From: an uncultured Bacillota bacterium
GTDB taxonomy: Bacteria > Bacillota > Clostridia > Lachnospirales > Lachnospiraceae
Assembly: GCA_949291945.1 (NCBI GenBank)
Contig: CASEXH010000023.1
Location: 1 to 62,311 of the forward strand
Direction: 5' to 3'
Length of the DNA: 62,311 bases
This document shows, piece after piece, positions 17,891 to 27,072 of this stretch. The first letter of the stretch is position 1, and every line of letters starts with the position of its first letter. Under the pieces are notes generated by a model that saw only the letters and a list, made by a program, of their open reading frames with translations, was not told the DNA's origin and made no database searches. Position numbers and translations under genes: made by a program.

Positions 17891-18568
17891 ATGATTTACT
17901 TAGTAGAAGACGATGAGAGCATCCGGGAGCTGGTAGTCTATACCCTGAACAGCCAGGGCATGGAAGCAGAAGGCTTCGGGACGCCCTCTGACTTCTGGAA
18001 AGCTTTAGAGAACAAGGTTCCGGATCTGATTCTTCTGGACATTATGCTTCCGGAGGAAGACGGACTGGATATCCTTGCAAAATTAAGAAAAAAAAGCGAT
18101 ACAAAAAATCTTCCCATTGCCATGCTTACAGCAAAGGGCAGCGAGTATGATACGGTAAAAGGACTGGACAGCGGTGCGGATGATTACATCCCAAAGCCGT
18201 TCCGGATGATGGAGCTTGTGTCCAGGATCAAAGCCCTTCTTCGCAGAAGCGGAAAAACAGGACAGGCAGACAAGGAATACAGTATTGACGGTCTGTATGT
18301 TTCCCAGAAAAAACACCAGGTAAAGGTGGGAGACCGGGAAGTCGTTCTGACTCTGAAGGAGTTTGAGCTTCTGCTTCTTCTGCTTTCCAACCCGGGGATC
18401 GTATTTACCAGAGCCCAGCTTCTGGATAAGATCTGGGGATACCAGTTTGACGGGGAGAGCAGGACTGTGGACGTTCATATCCGTACGCTCCGGCAGAAGC
18501 TGGGAGAAGCAGGTCGTTATATTGAAACAGTACGAGGTATGGGATATAAAATAGGAGGACCTTCATGA
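17891..18568 (+). CDS. PhoB/PhoP-like response regulator (OmpR family)
   Basis: This 225-residue regulator has a receiver domain with acidic pocket EDDE (residues 6-9), phosphorylation site Asp50 (LILLDIMLP) and switch lysine in YIPKPF. The OmpR-type winged helix occupies about residues 125-225, ending in VRGMGYKIG. ATG 17891 is chosen because AGGAGTAGAGG precedes it; a longer frame to 17861 overlaps phoU and lacks a ribosome site. It should activate pst genes from Pho boxes under phosphate limitation. The 4-base overlap with the kinase gene indicates coupling. Confidence 0.92.
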   Translation: MIYLVEDDESIRELVVYTLNSQGMEAEGFGTPSDFWKALENKVPDLILLDIMLPEEDGLDILAKLRKKSDTKNLPIAMLTAKGSEYDTVKGLDSGADDYIPKPFRMMELVSRIKALLRRSGKTGQADKEYSIDGLYVSQKKHQVKVGDREVVLTLKEFELLLLLLSNPGIVFTRAQLLDKIWGYQFDGESRTVDVHIRTLRQKLGEAGRYIETVRGMGYKIGGPS

Positions 18569-20220
18569 CAAAAAGGATTTTTACATCGATTATCCTGGCG
18601 TCTGTGATCGTACTTCTGGCCAGCGGCGGGCTGACCATGGGAGTGTTATACAACCATTTTGGCAATCAGTTGGAGGAGGAACTCCGCACAGAAGCGGAGT
18701 TCCTTTCCATTGCTGTAGAGAATGAGGGAATGGGAGCTTTTGACTCTATCCCCTCAGAGGCCGAAAGGATCACCTATATTGACACAGACGGTACAGTGCT
18801 TTTTGACAATCGTTCCAATGCGGATGACATGGAAAACCATCTGGACAGAGAAGAGATCCAGGAAGCTATGGAAGATGGCAGCGGTATGGCTGTGAGAGAG
18901 TCAGATACTCTTTCCCAGCGCACACTGTATTATGCGCTGCGTCTTGCAGATGGTACGGTACTGCGGGTTTCCAGTACCCAATACAGCCTTCCCGGACTTT
19001 TAGGGGGTATGATCCAGCCTTTGCTGATTATTTTGATCCTTATGCTGATCCTGGCAGGGTTCCTGGCCTCAAGACTGGCTAAAAATATTGTGAATCCTCT
19101 GAACCGGCTGGATCTGGATCATCCGGAGGAGAACCAGACTTATGAAGAGGTGGCCCCTCTCCTTACTAAGATCAACCGGCAGCAGAAATCGCTTCAGGCA
19201 GAGATCGCCGATGCCAAGCGCCAGCAGGAGGAATTTTCCATTATCACAGATAATATGGAAGAAGGATTTCTGGTCATCGATTCCCACACAGAAGTATTGT
19301 CTTATAATTCCAGCGCCCTGCGGCTTTTGGGAGCCAGAGAACAGGATGCCAGACAGAGTGTGCTGGCTCTTAATCGGAGTGAAAGCTTCCAGAGGACAGT
19401 GGAAAAGGTACTGGGCGGCCAGCATGTGATCTCTAATCAGGAATTCCAGGGGATTACCTGCCAGGTGGCGGCGAACCCGGTTTTCCAGGAAGGTAAGGTT
19501 ACCGGTGCAGTAATCCTGATCCTGGATGTGACAGAAAAAATGAAAGGGGAGCAGATGCGAAGAGAATTCACCGCAAACGTGTCTCATGAGCTGAAGACTC
19601 CTCTGACTTCTATTTCCGGATTTGCAGAGATCATTAACGATGGCTTCGTAAAACCGGAGGATACCAAGAAATTTGCCGGCCGTATCTTTAAAGAGGCCCA
19701 GCGGCTGATCACCCTTGTCAATGATGTGATCAAGATCTCTCAGCTTGATGAGGGAAAACTGCCTTATGAGAAAGAGGATGTAGATTTGTATGAGGCGGTC
19801 CGGGAGACTTTTCTGCGTATTGAGGATCATGCCAAAGCGGAAGGGGTTCATCTGTATCTTTACGGACCTCATATCAAGTCAAACACAGTAAAAACTATCC
19901 TGGATGAGATTATTTATAATCTTTGCGACAATGGGATCAAATATAATAAAAAAGGCGGAAGCCTTACTGTGACCATATCTCAGGAGGGAGAAAAACCGGT
20001 GGTCACTGTGGAAGACACAGGAATCGGAATTTCAGAGGAGGACCAGAAGCGTATCTTCGAGAGATTCTACCGGGTAGATAAGAGTCACTCCAAAGCCATC
20101 GGCGGAACGGGACTTGGACTTTCTATTGTAAAACACGGCACTATGTTCCTGGGTGCGGACATGAAGGTGGAAAGCACTTTGGGCGAAGGAAGCAAATTTA
20201 TCCTTATTCTGCCGGAATAG
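18565..20220 (+). CDS. PhoR-like sensor histidine kinase
   Basis: This 551-residue membrane kinase has a first helix near residues 8-28, an extracytoplasmic domain, a second helix near 150-172, a linker coiled coil, a PAS domain (about 225-330) and then the kinase core. The H-box is FTANVSHELKTPLTS, followed by an HATPase domain with the N-box NLCDNGIKYN, the G1 box DTGIGIS and the G2 box GGTGLGLSIV. The architecture is that of PhoR. Location with pstSCAB-phoU and the response regulator indicates that it reports phosphate status. A terminator follows 23 bases downstream. Confidence 0.92.
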   Translation: MTKRIFTSIILASVIVLLASGGLTMGVLYNHFGNQLEEELRTEAEFLSIAVENEGMGAFDSIPSEAERITYIDTDGTVLFDNRSNADDMENHLDREEIQEAMEDGSGMAVRESDTLSQRTLYYALRLADGTVLRVSSTQYSLPGLLGGMIQPLLIILILMLILAGFLASRLAKNIVNPLNRLDLDHPEENQTYEEVAPLLTKINRQQKSLQAEIADAKRQQEEFSIITDNMEEGFLVIDSHTEVLSYNSSALRLLGAREQDARQSVLALNRSESFQRTVEKVLGGQHVISNQEFQGITCQVAANPVFQEGKVTGAVILILDVTEKMKGEQMRREFTANVSHELKTPLTSISGFAEIINDGFVKPEDTKKFAGRIFKEAQRLITLVNDVIKISQLDEGKLPYEKEDVDLYEAVRETFLRIEDHAKAEGVHLYLYGPHIKSNTVKTILDEIIYNLCDNGIKYNKKGGSLTVTISQEGEKPVVTVEDTGIGISEEDQKRIFERFYRVDKSHSKAIGGTGLGLSIVKHGTMFLGADMKVESTLGEGSKFILILPE

Positions 20221-20242
20221 CACTAATAAATTCTGAAAAAAT

Positions 20243-20302
20243 AATCGTATCCTGTAAAATCCAGGCTTTATAGGCTTGGATTCTACAGGATACGATTTTT
20301 TC
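20243..20302 (+). terminator. Intrinsic terminator of the pst/pho operon
   Basis: AATCGTATCCTGTA, starting at 20243, pairs with TACAGGATACGATT (20284-20297), with an additional inner stem (ATCCA/TGGAT). A run of T follows at 20296-20301. Strong and well placed after the kinase gene. Confidence 0.9.
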
Positions 20303-20582
20303 ATTTTCAATATTTCCCTTTATAAGTAACTTGAGATTCATTATAGATGTGTCAGGATGATTATGCAATAGGCCTGCCTATGCAAAAAATAGCAGAAATC
20401 GGACGATATTGTTATACCACAAGGCAAAGACAGAAAATTTGAAATGAAAATTATATTTCATAAAAATAGAATTAAGAAAATTAAATTACATTTTACAAAA
20501 ACATGCTATCAGATTTAAACTGCCGTTGCTATCATATTCCTGTAAAAAAGAAAATCATTATTTTTCAGGAGGAGTAACGACA

Positions 20583-21419
20583 ATGAAAACACAAAGACTG
20601 ACGCAGTCGCAGAAATTAATGGTATTTGTACTTACGATGTCTCTTTATGGATTAGCAACGCTGTTTACAGAACTGATCCCTTCCTTCCAGGTGGGAATCG
20701 TAGAGTTTTCTGTAGAATATTTCCTGTTTATCCCTTTAGTGCTGGCAATGCTTTTTGATCCTATGTCAGCGGCTCTGGGAGCAGCTACAGGAGAACTGGT
20801 CTTCAGTGAGATCATGCTGGGTCAGTTTGGCGGACTTGGAGAGCTGGAAAAATTCATTACAGTTACCATCGGCGTATATATTGCAGGACGTCTGGTGAGA
20901 AATCCGAAAAACCGGAAAATGGTGGGGATTGCCGCTATCAGCGGTGTAGCCATTCAGCAGATCCTGGGTATGATCGTGGATATCCTGAAAGTTCAGTTTG
21001 CAGTACAGGATTTTGAAGCGGTTCCCGGACTTCCCCAGAGTGTGTTTGCCACAGAAGGCTTTGCCTGCCTCAATGATATCGTATTTTCAGGAATCCTGTT
21101 TTGTATGCTTCCTACCCTTTTCCTGGTGCCGAAGCTTTATGGAAAAATCGAGCCGCTTCTGGGAATGGAGCCAAGAACCGAGAAGACAGCCCTGGACCCT
21201 ATCGGGCTGAAGGTACTGGTCTGTTCACTGGCTGCCTTTGCAGTGGCTATCGCATCGGAGATGCTGGCAGAAAGCGGCATGTCTCTCATCGATTGGGAAG
21301 CAAGCTGGGCCGAAAGCGGTACAGCAATGGCGGCAGGAATGGCAGTGGCTGCTGCCGTGGCTATTATAGCGATTTTGGTTATCAAGAAAAAAGCAGACAG
21401 TGCTGCTGAGCGTGCATAG
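20583..21419 (+). CDS. ECF transporter S component (substrate-binding membrane protein)
   Basis: This 278-residue, highly hydrophobic protein has the IEFSVEYFLFIPLVLAMLFDP and GAATGELVFSE features of energy-coupling-factor S components, which hold the vitamin or precursor in the membrane. It extends past the usual six helices with an additional helical pair and a short basic tail. ATG 20583 is chosen because AGGAGGAG precedes it; a TTG 57 bases upstream is unlikely. The next genes encode the EcfA fusion and EcfT, so this is a dedicated cassette. I cannot assign the substrate. The adjacent PHP phosphatase may point to a phosphorylated precursor. Confidence 0.82.
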   Translation: MKTQRLTQSQKLMVFVLTMSLYGLATLFTELIPSFQVGIVEFSVEYFLFIPLVLAMLFDPMSAALGAATGELVFSEIMLGQFGGLGELEKFITVTIGVYIAGRLVRNPKNRKMVGIAAISGVAIQQILGMIVDILKVQFAVQDFEAVPGLPQSVFATEGFACLNDIVFSGILFCMLPTLFLVPKLYGKIEPLLGMEPRTEKTALDPIGLKVLVCSLAAFAVAIASEMLAESGMSLIDWEASWAESGTAMAAGMAVAAAVAIIAILVIKKKADSAAERA

Positions 21420-21430
21420 AGAGTGTGATT

Positions 21431-23122
21431 ATGAACAGTATAGAAATAAAAAATCTTACCTATTCTTATCCGGGGGCCCAGGCCCCCACTTTAAAAGATG
21501 TAAATTTAGAGATTGAAAAAGGGGACTTTCTGGCTATCGTGGGTAATAATGGCTGCGGAAAGTCCACTCTTTGTAAAGTTATGAATGGGCTGATCCCCCA
21601 TTTTATTACCGGTGATTTCCAGGGGGAAGTGCTGGTGGGAGGAATCTCCACGCTGGAGGCAGATATCGGAACGCTGGCTCAGAAAGCAGGCTATGTATAT
21701 CAGGATTTCGAGAATCAGATCGTTCGTCCGACAGTTTTGGATGACGCCTCTTATGCATGCATGAACTACGGCATGAAGGATTATAAGGAGAGAGGTCTGG
21801 AGGCCCTGGATCTCTGCGGTCTTACAGGGAGAGAAAATGATTATGTGTTCCAGTTGTCCGGGGGCCAGACCCATCTTCTGGCTTTGGCGGGAGCGGTTTC
21901 CCTCCAGCCGGAGGTTCTGATCCTGGACGAACCTATTGCTCAGCTGGATCCCCACCATGCAGACAGGATCTATGAGATCCTGCGGGAATTAAACGAGAAG
22001 CAGGGAAAAACGATTATTGTCATTGAGCATCATACAGAATATATTGCAGACTACTGTAGACATGTGATGCTTTTGAAGGACGGGCATGTGGAATGGAAAC
22101 TTCCGGCTAAGGAAGCTTTGAGCAGGCTAGAAGAGCTTCAGGCCTGCAATATCTTTCCGCCTCAGGTAACTCTGGCAGCCTATGGGCTGGAGAAAAAAGG
22201 GGCCATACCCCATGAAAAGGAATACCCTTCTACTGTAGAAGACGGGAAAAAGGCTTTTCAGAATCTGACTTTTGATAAACGCTATATGGAGTTTCGAATC
22301 AGACAGAAGCAGACAGAGCCTTCTGTGGAATATCGGCATGCGGCAGTTTCCTACCGGTCTGTGAAAGGAGAACCCAGAAAGATCTTTGAGGATCTGGATC
22401 TGGAAATCTGCCGGGGGGAGAAGATCGCTCTCATTGGTTCCAATGGGGCGGGAAAGTCCACATTAATGAAAATGATGACCGGGCTCTTAAAACCCTCTTC
22501 CGGTGATGTATTTATCAAGGATATCAATACCAGAAAGGCCAGACCGGAAAATCTTTCCAAATATGTGTCCTTGGTTTATCAGAATCCGGAGGATATGTTT
22601 ATCAAAGATTCCATAGAAAATGATATCTCTTTTGCCATGAAAGTCCGGGGAGTAAAAGACTGGGAAGAGCGGACAGGAAAGCTTCTGGAGCGGTTCCGCC
22701 TTACTTCCCTGAAAGACCGGGACGGACGTCTCCTCTCCGGAGGGCAGATGCGCAGAGCCAGTCTGGCTATCGGCGTTGCTTTGGACCCGGAAATCCTTCT
22801 TCTGGACGAGCCTACGGCAAATCTGGACATTGCCACCAGAAAGGAAATCATGAGGACGCTGAATGATATGAAAGACATTACAGAAACGGTTATGATCGCC
22901 ACCCATGACATGCAGCTGGTATGTGAATGGGCCCAGAGAATCATTGTTCTTTCTCAGGGAAAGATCATCGCAGACGGAACCAGAGACGAGATCTTCGGCA
23001 ATGAGGAAGCTGTCCGCAGAGCCGGGATCCGTCCGCCGGAAATCTTTACTATGGGACAGGCCCTTGATAAGGAGGCTTATTGCTACACAGTGGATGAGTT
23101 TGTAAAGGGATTTGGAGGTTGA
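21431..23122 (+). CDS. EcfA1-EcfA2 fused ATPase of the ECF transporter
   Basis: This roughly 563-residue protein carries two ABC ATPase domains in one chain. The first has Walker A GNNGCGKST, a signature reading QLSGGQ and VLILDEPIAQLD. The second has Walker A GSNGAGKST, LLSGGQMRRA and LLLDEPTANLD. Such fusions replace the EcfA/EcfA' pair of group I transporters. A GTG six bases upstream (21425) is a possible alternative start, since the ribosome site is weak. The gene follows the S component after a few bases and overlaps the Shine-Dalgarno region of ecfT. Confidence 0.9.
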   Translation: MNSIEIKNLTYSYPGAQAPTLKDVNLEIEKGDFLAIVGNNGCGKSTLCKVMNGLIPHFITGDFQGEVLVGGISTLEADIGTLAQKAGYVYQDFENQIVRPTVLDDASYACMNYGMKDYKERGLEALDLCGLTGRENDYVFQLSGGQTHLLALAGAVSLQPEVLILDEPIAQLDPHHADRIYEILRELNEKQGKTIIVIEHHTEYIADYCRHVMLLKDGHVEWKLPAKEALSRLEELQACNIFPPQVTLAAYGLEKKGAIPHEKEYPSTVEDGKKAFQNLTFDKRYMEFRIRQKQTEPSVEYRHAAVSYRSVKGEPRKIFEDLDLEICRGEKIALIGSNGAGKSTLMKMMTGLLKPSSGDVFIKDINTRKARPENLSKYVSLVYQNPEDMFIKDSIENDISFAMKVRGVKDWEERTGKLLERFRLTSLKDRDGRLLSGGQMRRASLAIGVALDPEILLLDEPTANLDIATRKEIMRTLNDMKDITETVMIATHDMQLVCEWAQRIIVLSQGKIIADGTRDEIFGNEEAVRRAGIRPPEIFTMGQALDKEAYCYTVDEFVKGFGG

Positions 23123-23126
23123 GAAA

Positions 23127-23963
23127 ATGGAAAAAGTAATGAAAAAGCTGACAGACAGCGTAGTAGATAAAATTTCCATGGATTTCCTGCGGAACCAGGT
23201 GCTGAAAAACGCCTATGGGAATGATGATACGGTCATTGCCATGCTGGACCCCAGGATACTCCTGGTATGGTACGTGTTTTTTGCCCTGGCGCCTTGGTTT
23301 GTCAATGACCTGGTATTCCTGCTGGGCTGTTTTCTCCTGGTGGCAGCGACCACCATTATGGCAAGAGTGGCGGGATTGGTTCTTTTTCTGTTTATCCTGG
23401 GTGTGTTTTCCCAGACCGGTTATCTTTTTGTAGTATCCCTGCTGTTCGGAGGAAATGCAGAGACGATCCTGCCCCTTCTGATCCTTACACTGAAGGTGGC
23501 TACAGTATCCCTGGCTTCTATTACAGTGTTTTCCGGCTTGGATCCGGACCGGCTTTCCAACGGCCTGATGTGGTACGGCTGTCCGGAAAAACTTTCTTTT
23601 TCCATCTCCTATGCGTATCGCATGCTCCCCATGCTTATGGAGGAGTTTCAGAACGTGCTTCTGTCTTACAGGCTGAGAGGAAATGCGCCGGATACAGACA
23701 CAATTATAGGAAAAATCCGGTATCTGATCTACCAGATCAAGATGATCATCCATTCTTTTTATCCTCTTATGCTGAATACGGCCAAGCGGTCCCGGACAAC
23801 AGTGGAAGCCCTGGAAATCAAAGGATACCGTTACGGAGCCGTCAATAAAGAGGTTAAGAAAATGAAACTTTCCGGACTGAAGGTGACTTACAACGACCTG
23901 TTGTTTCTGGCAGTGTCCTTTCTGTGGGTTTCCCTGACAGTTCTGGCAACCACAATACTTTAG
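23127..23963 (+). CDS. ECF transporter transmembrane component EcfT
   Basis: This 278-residue membrane protein couples ATP hydrolysis in the EcfA fusion to movement of the S component. It has several N-terminal hydrophobic helices and the EcfT coupling region with SYRLRG and, later, EALEIKGYRYGA, related to the Ala-Arg-Gly motifs that dock on the ATPases. ATG 23127 follows GGAGG inside the end of the ATPase gene; the in-frame TTG at 23112 is not needed. It completes the S-A-T cassette. Confidence 0.88.
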   Translation: MEKVMKKLTDSVVDKISMDFLRNQVLKNAYGNDDTVIAMLDPRILLVWYVFFALAPWFVNDLVFLLGCFLLVAATTIMARVAGLVLFLFILGVFSQTGYLFVVSLLFGGNAETILPLLILTLKVATVSLASITVFSGLDPDRLSNGLMWYGCPEKLSFSISYAYRMLPMLMEEFQNVLLSYRLRGNAPDTDTIIGKIRYLIYQIKMIIHSFYPLMLNTAKRSRTTVEALEIKGYRYGAVNKEVKKMKLSGLKVTYNDLLFLAVSFLWVSLTVLATTIL

Positions 23964-23978
23964 GAGGTAAACAGGAAT

Positions 23979-24764
23979 ATGTATATGGATTTTCATACAC
24001 ACGGGAAGCTGGCAAAGCGGCTTCCTTTCTCCACTGTGTATACGGACTGGCTTTTTGGAGAAGCGAAAGGAGCAGGGCTGGATGCTTTGTGCCTGACAGA
24101 GCATTTTAATACTTTGGGATTTGATCAGGTTTACGGATATCTTCTGGATAAATACCACAGAGATGGAGACACCCTGCTTACAGACCAGGGACTGCGGATC
24201 TTCGCTGGAATGGAGACCGATATTGCAGAGGGAGGCCATATCCTCTGTATGGGTGTGCCGGAGGAAATTCTGGAATTAAATAAACGCCTGGAGCCCCACA
24301 AGGAAAAAGATACCTTCCTCCCTTTTGAGAAACTTCGGGATCTTTTTGATGAGTATCATGTGATCGTAGGCGCAGGCCACCCTTTCCGGGAAGGAGGCCA
24401 CATTCCCCAGCTGCCTCTGGAACAGCTGAGACGTCTGGATTTTCTGGATCTCAACGGCAAAGACATTGCCGCAGACCGGGCAGCCACTGAAAAGAAAACC
24501 GGAGAACTGGGAAAATTGCTGGACATTCCCGTAGTGGCAGGCAGCGACACCCACCAGGCTGTCCAGTATGGCTGTATCCGGACCGATTTTACAAAAGAAA
24601 CCAATCGTGTGGCAGACCTGTACGAAGAAATGAAAGCAGGAAGATACAGCATTAAAATCTCCGACTACGCCGGTTTTCAGGTGCAAACCGCCGGACTCCT
24701 GAAAAAAGCCCTGAAAGAAATCCACGCCATCGGCGGAGATTACGTCTCTGTATTGATCAGCTAA
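23979..24764 (+). CDS. PHP-domain metal-dependent phosphatase-like protein
   Basis: This 261-residue protein is a polymerase-and-histidinol-phosphatase domain enzyme. It has the N-terminal DFHTHGK metal motif, LTEHFNT, the GMETDIAEGGHIL strand and later VGAGHPF and AGSDTHQA, each supplying metal-ligand His, Asp or Glu residues. Most such proteins hydrolyse phosphate esters such as histidinol phosphate or nucleotides. It starts 15 bases after the EcfT gene behind TAGGAGG and probably shares its transcript, suggesting a role in processing the imported compound. Specificity is unknown. Confidence 0.82.
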   Translation: MYMDFHTHGKLAKRLPFSTVYTDWLFGEAKGAGLDALCLTEHFNTLGFDQVYGYLLDKYHRDGDTLLTDQGLRIFAGMETDIAEGGHILCMGVPEEILELNKRLEPHKEKDTFLPFEKLRDLFDEYHVIVGAGHPFREGGHIPQLPLEQLRRLDFLDLNGKDIAADRAATEKKTGELGKLLDIPVVAGSDTHQAVQYGCIRTDFTKETNRVADLYEEMKAGRYSIKISDYAGFQVQTAGLLKKALKEIHAIGGDYVSVLIS

Positions 24765-24778
24765 TAAGAGACAGTACA

Positions 24779-24865
24779 CTAGTACATCGTCTCGAAAAAA
24801 CATCCTGCGCTATTGGTGCAGTTAATTAGTGAATGATGTACTAGGGAGAAAATCTGTGGTATTAT
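24779..24865 (+). promoter_or_regulatory. Inverted repeat and promoter-like hexamers before the inositol-phosphatase gene
   Basis: CTAGTACATC at 24779-24788 is an exact inverted copy of GATGTACTAG at 24835-24844. The right arm overlaps a possible -35 (TGTACT, 24837-24842) with TATTAT at 24860-24865, 17 bases apart. This could be an operator looped by the RpiR-family regulator encoded downstream, or a remnant of a hairpin. The -35 match is modest. Confidence 0.4.
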
Positions 24866-24902
24866 GTAAGGAAAGGGAAAGTGCAGGAGCGGAGGGATGA
24901 AG

Positions 24903-25661
24903 ATGGATTTATTCAGTGAAGCAATTAAGATCGTTCTGGAAGCAGGAAGGCAGCTGACAGAGCGGAAGGGCATTGATGATATTTCAGAAAAGGGCCCTAC
25001 AGATTATGTGACGGCAGTGGATGTCCGGGTGCAGAAAATGATTTTTGAGAAACTGTCCCAGATAGATCCGGATGTCCAGTTTTTAGGGGAAGAAAAAGAT
25101 AATGAGGAGATCGATCTTCAAGGGAAGATCTGGATCCTGGATCCGGTGGATGGGACCACAAATCTCATCCATGATTTTCAGCATAGTGTGATCTCTCTTG
25201 CCTATCAAGAGGCAGGAGAAGTCCAGTTCGGGATTGTTTACAATCCCTTTTCCCGTGAATTTTTCTCCGGGAAAAAGGGCTCCGGCGCATTTCTAAATGA
25301 CAGGAGGATTTCTGTCAGCAATGTCCGGTCTCTTTCCCAGAGCCTGATCAGTATAGGGACGGCCCCTGGCTGCAGAGAAGACGCAGACCGGGCTTTTGCC
25401 CGTATGCGGAGGATCTATGACCGCTGCCAGGACATCCGGAGAGTGGGAACGGCGGCCCTGGAGCTGGCCTATGTAGCCTGCGGCAGATTAGACGGATTTT
25501 ATGAAGGGCATTTGCATATCTGGGACTATGGGGCCGGAAAGCTTCTTGTGGAAGAGGCAGGAGGAATCGTACTTGCTGACCAGGAAAGAGTTTTTGCATC
25601 AGCACCGGGAATCGCAGAAGAGTTCCGCTGTATTGCGGAAGAAGAGGAGAATGTTCTATGA
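24903..25661 (+). CDS. Inositol monophosphatase family protein
   Basis: This 252-residue enzyme belongs to the lithium-sensitive, magnesium-dependent sugar phosphatase family. Motifs are GEEKDNEE (metal-ligand Glu), the core DPVDGTTNL and WDYGAGKLLVEEAGG near the C-terminus. Substrates include inositol 1-phosphate, fructose-1,6-bisphosphate and PAP. Two ATGs, 24897 and 24903, are possible; GCGGAGGG is better spaced for 24903. The stop overlaps the start of the RpiR regulator gene by four bases, so the enzyme and regulator are coupled. Confidence 0.85.
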   Translation: MDLFSEAIKIVLEAGRQLTERKGIDDISEKGPTDYVTAVDVRVQKMIFEKLSQIDPDVQFLGEEKDNEEIDLQGKIWILDPVDGTTNLIHDFQHSVISLAYQEAGEVQFGIVYNPFSREFFSGKKGSGAFLNDRRISVSNVRSLSQSLISIGTAPGCREDADRAFARMRRIYDRCQDIRRVGTAALELAYVACGRLDGFYEGHLHIWDYGAGKLLVEEAGGIVLADQERVFASAPGIAEEFRCIAEEEENVL

Positions 25662-26485
25662 CCATCACGGTACCGGGGAGAGAAGGGAAATATACAAAGT
25701 CAGACGAGAAGATCCTGGAGTTTATGGAGTCTCATACAGATGAGTTTCTGTTTATGAGTATCGGAGAAGTGGCAAAGCGTCTGGAAGTATCAGAAGCTAC
25801 GATTTCCAGAGCAGCCAGACATCTGGGATACCGGGACTTTAAGGAAATGAAAAATGAGATCATCGGACAGAAGACCGGAAAAGGAGCTGCAGGGAAAATT
25901 GCAGGGACTCTCCTGAAGACTCAGGGATTTGATATAGGCAAATGGTTTGCCATGCAGCAGGAATGTTTAAGCAGTACTCTGGAAAATTTTGATCAGAAGG
26001 AATTTTCCAGGGCAGTTTCTCAGATCCAGAGCGCCAGGAATATTTATATCCATGGGAAAAATGCTTCGGCTTCCTCCGCCCAGCTTCTTTTCTTCCGCCT
26101 GCGGAGATTGGGGTATAAAGTATTTATGGTGCCATCGGGAGGCTCAGAAGTCATCGAAGGGATCGTCCATGCGGGAGAAGGAGACCTGGTGATCATTTTC
26201 AGCTATTCAAAAGTTTCTGTAGAAGGAAAAATGATCCTGGAGTATGCCAAAACAGCAGGATACACCACCATGGCCTTTACCAGCCGCCTGTACGCCCCCC
26301 AGGAGCAGCGGGCAGACATAAATCTGTATGTGTACAGAGGAGAAAAAGAAGAATTTCATTCCATGACTGCTCCGGCGGCCATGATTGACGCCCTGATTCT
26401 GGCCCTTTCCGAAAAAGACCAGGGAGATACCGCCCAGAATCTTCTGAAGATACAGAAACTGAAAGAGAAGTTTAAGCAGAAGTAA
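25658..26485 (+). CDS. MurR/RpiR family transcriptional regulator
   Basis: This 275-residue protein has an N-terminal RpiR helix-turn-helix (about residues 1-77, with SIGEVAKRLEVSEATISRAARHLGYRDF) and a C-terminal SIS sugar-isomerase-like sensor domain (about 125-250, with YIHGKNASASSAQLL and VIIFSYSKVSVE). Such proteins respond to phosphosugars. It is encoded immediately after, and overlapping, the inositol-monophosphatase gene, so it likely controls this pair and senses its phosphorylated substrate. The operator may be the inverted repeat upstream. Confidence 0.9.
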   Translation: MTITVPGREGKYTKSDEKILEFMESHTDEFLFMSIGEVAKRLEVSEATISRAARHLGYRDFKEMKNEIIGQKTGKGAAGKIAGTLLKTQGFDIGKWFAMQQECLSSTLENFDQKEFSRAVSQIQSARNIYIHGKNASASSAQLLFFRLRRLGYKVFMVPSGGSEVIEGIVHAGEGDLVIIFSYSKVSVEGKMILEYAKTAGYTTMAFTSRLYAPQEQRADINLYVYRGEKEEFHSMTAPAAMIDALILALSEKDQGDTAQNLLKIQKLKEKFKQK

Positions 26486-26526
26486 AGGAGTTCCTTTGAC
26501 AGAAAATTATTTTGCGTTTCTGTTCA

Positions 26527-26555
26527 TTGACTTGATGGATTATTGTGGTTATACT
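26527..26555 (+). promoter_or_regulatory. Sigma-A promoter of the DUF3990 module
   Basis: TTGACT at 26527-26532 and TATACT at 26550-26555 are separated by 17 bases, close to consensus. It lies in the gap between the RpiR gene and the DUF3990 gene and gives the small three-gene module its own transcription. Confidence 0.7.
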
Positions 26556-26589
26556 GAGATTAAAATGAAAAGAATTATGTGGAGGCAAA

Positions 26590-27072
26590 ATGATTTTATA
26601 TCATGGAAGTAATATGGTTGTTAAACAGCCGAAACTTATAAAGCAAAATCGTTTTTTAGACTTTGGATTTGGATTTTATACGACTACAAATCGGGAACAG
26701 GCTAAGAATTTTGCTTTAAAAGTTGCGCAGCGCCGGAAATCTGGAGAAGCAACCTTGAATATTTACAGTATTGAAGAAAACGAAGCATTCAAGGAATGTA
26801 GCCTTTTGCGATTCGAAACACCGGATGAGAAATGGCTGGATTTTGTGTCAGCCAACCGTCAGGGAAATTATCAAGGAAAGCATTATGATCTGATTTATGG
26901 AGCTGTGGCCAATGATGATGTATACCGTACGATTACCCTATATATGACAGGAATCCTATCAAGAGAGCAGGCGCTAACTGCTTTGAAGATCCGCAAACTG
27001 TTTGATCAAATGGTTTTTGCAACGGAAAAATCTTTGAAATATCTGCATTTTGAGGGGAGAGAAATTGTATGA
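26590..27072 (+). CDS. DUF3990 protein, ADP-ribosyltransferase-like fold
   Basis: This 160-residue protein begins with the YHGS motif (residues 4-7) and has [10 protein letters not shown] (24-33), typical of DUF3990. Reading it as an ADP-ribosyltransferase-like H-Y-E fold, His5 and Tyr30 would hold NAD and a C-terminal acidic or polar residue (Gln140 or Glu146 in DQMVFATEK) would be the third catalytic position. That is inference from motif spacing; no target is known. The start follows GGAGG. It overlaps the next small gene by four bases. Compact size, own promoter and tightly linked small genes suggest a toxin, modifying enzyme or immunity module. Confidence 0.75.
   Translation: MILYHGSNMVVKQPKLIKQNRFLDFGFGFYTTTNREQAKNFALKVAQRRKSGEATLNIYSIEENEAFKECSLLRFETPDEKWLDFVSANRQGNYQGKHYDLIYGAVANDDVYRTITLYMTGILSREQALTALKIRKLFDQMVFATEKSLKYLHFEGREIV

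Noticed and set aside
23049..24239. 396-codon minus-strand open frame across ecfT and the PHP gene
   Set aside because: It is antisense to two recognised genes and its product is rich in His, Gln and Cys, typical of a shadow frame.
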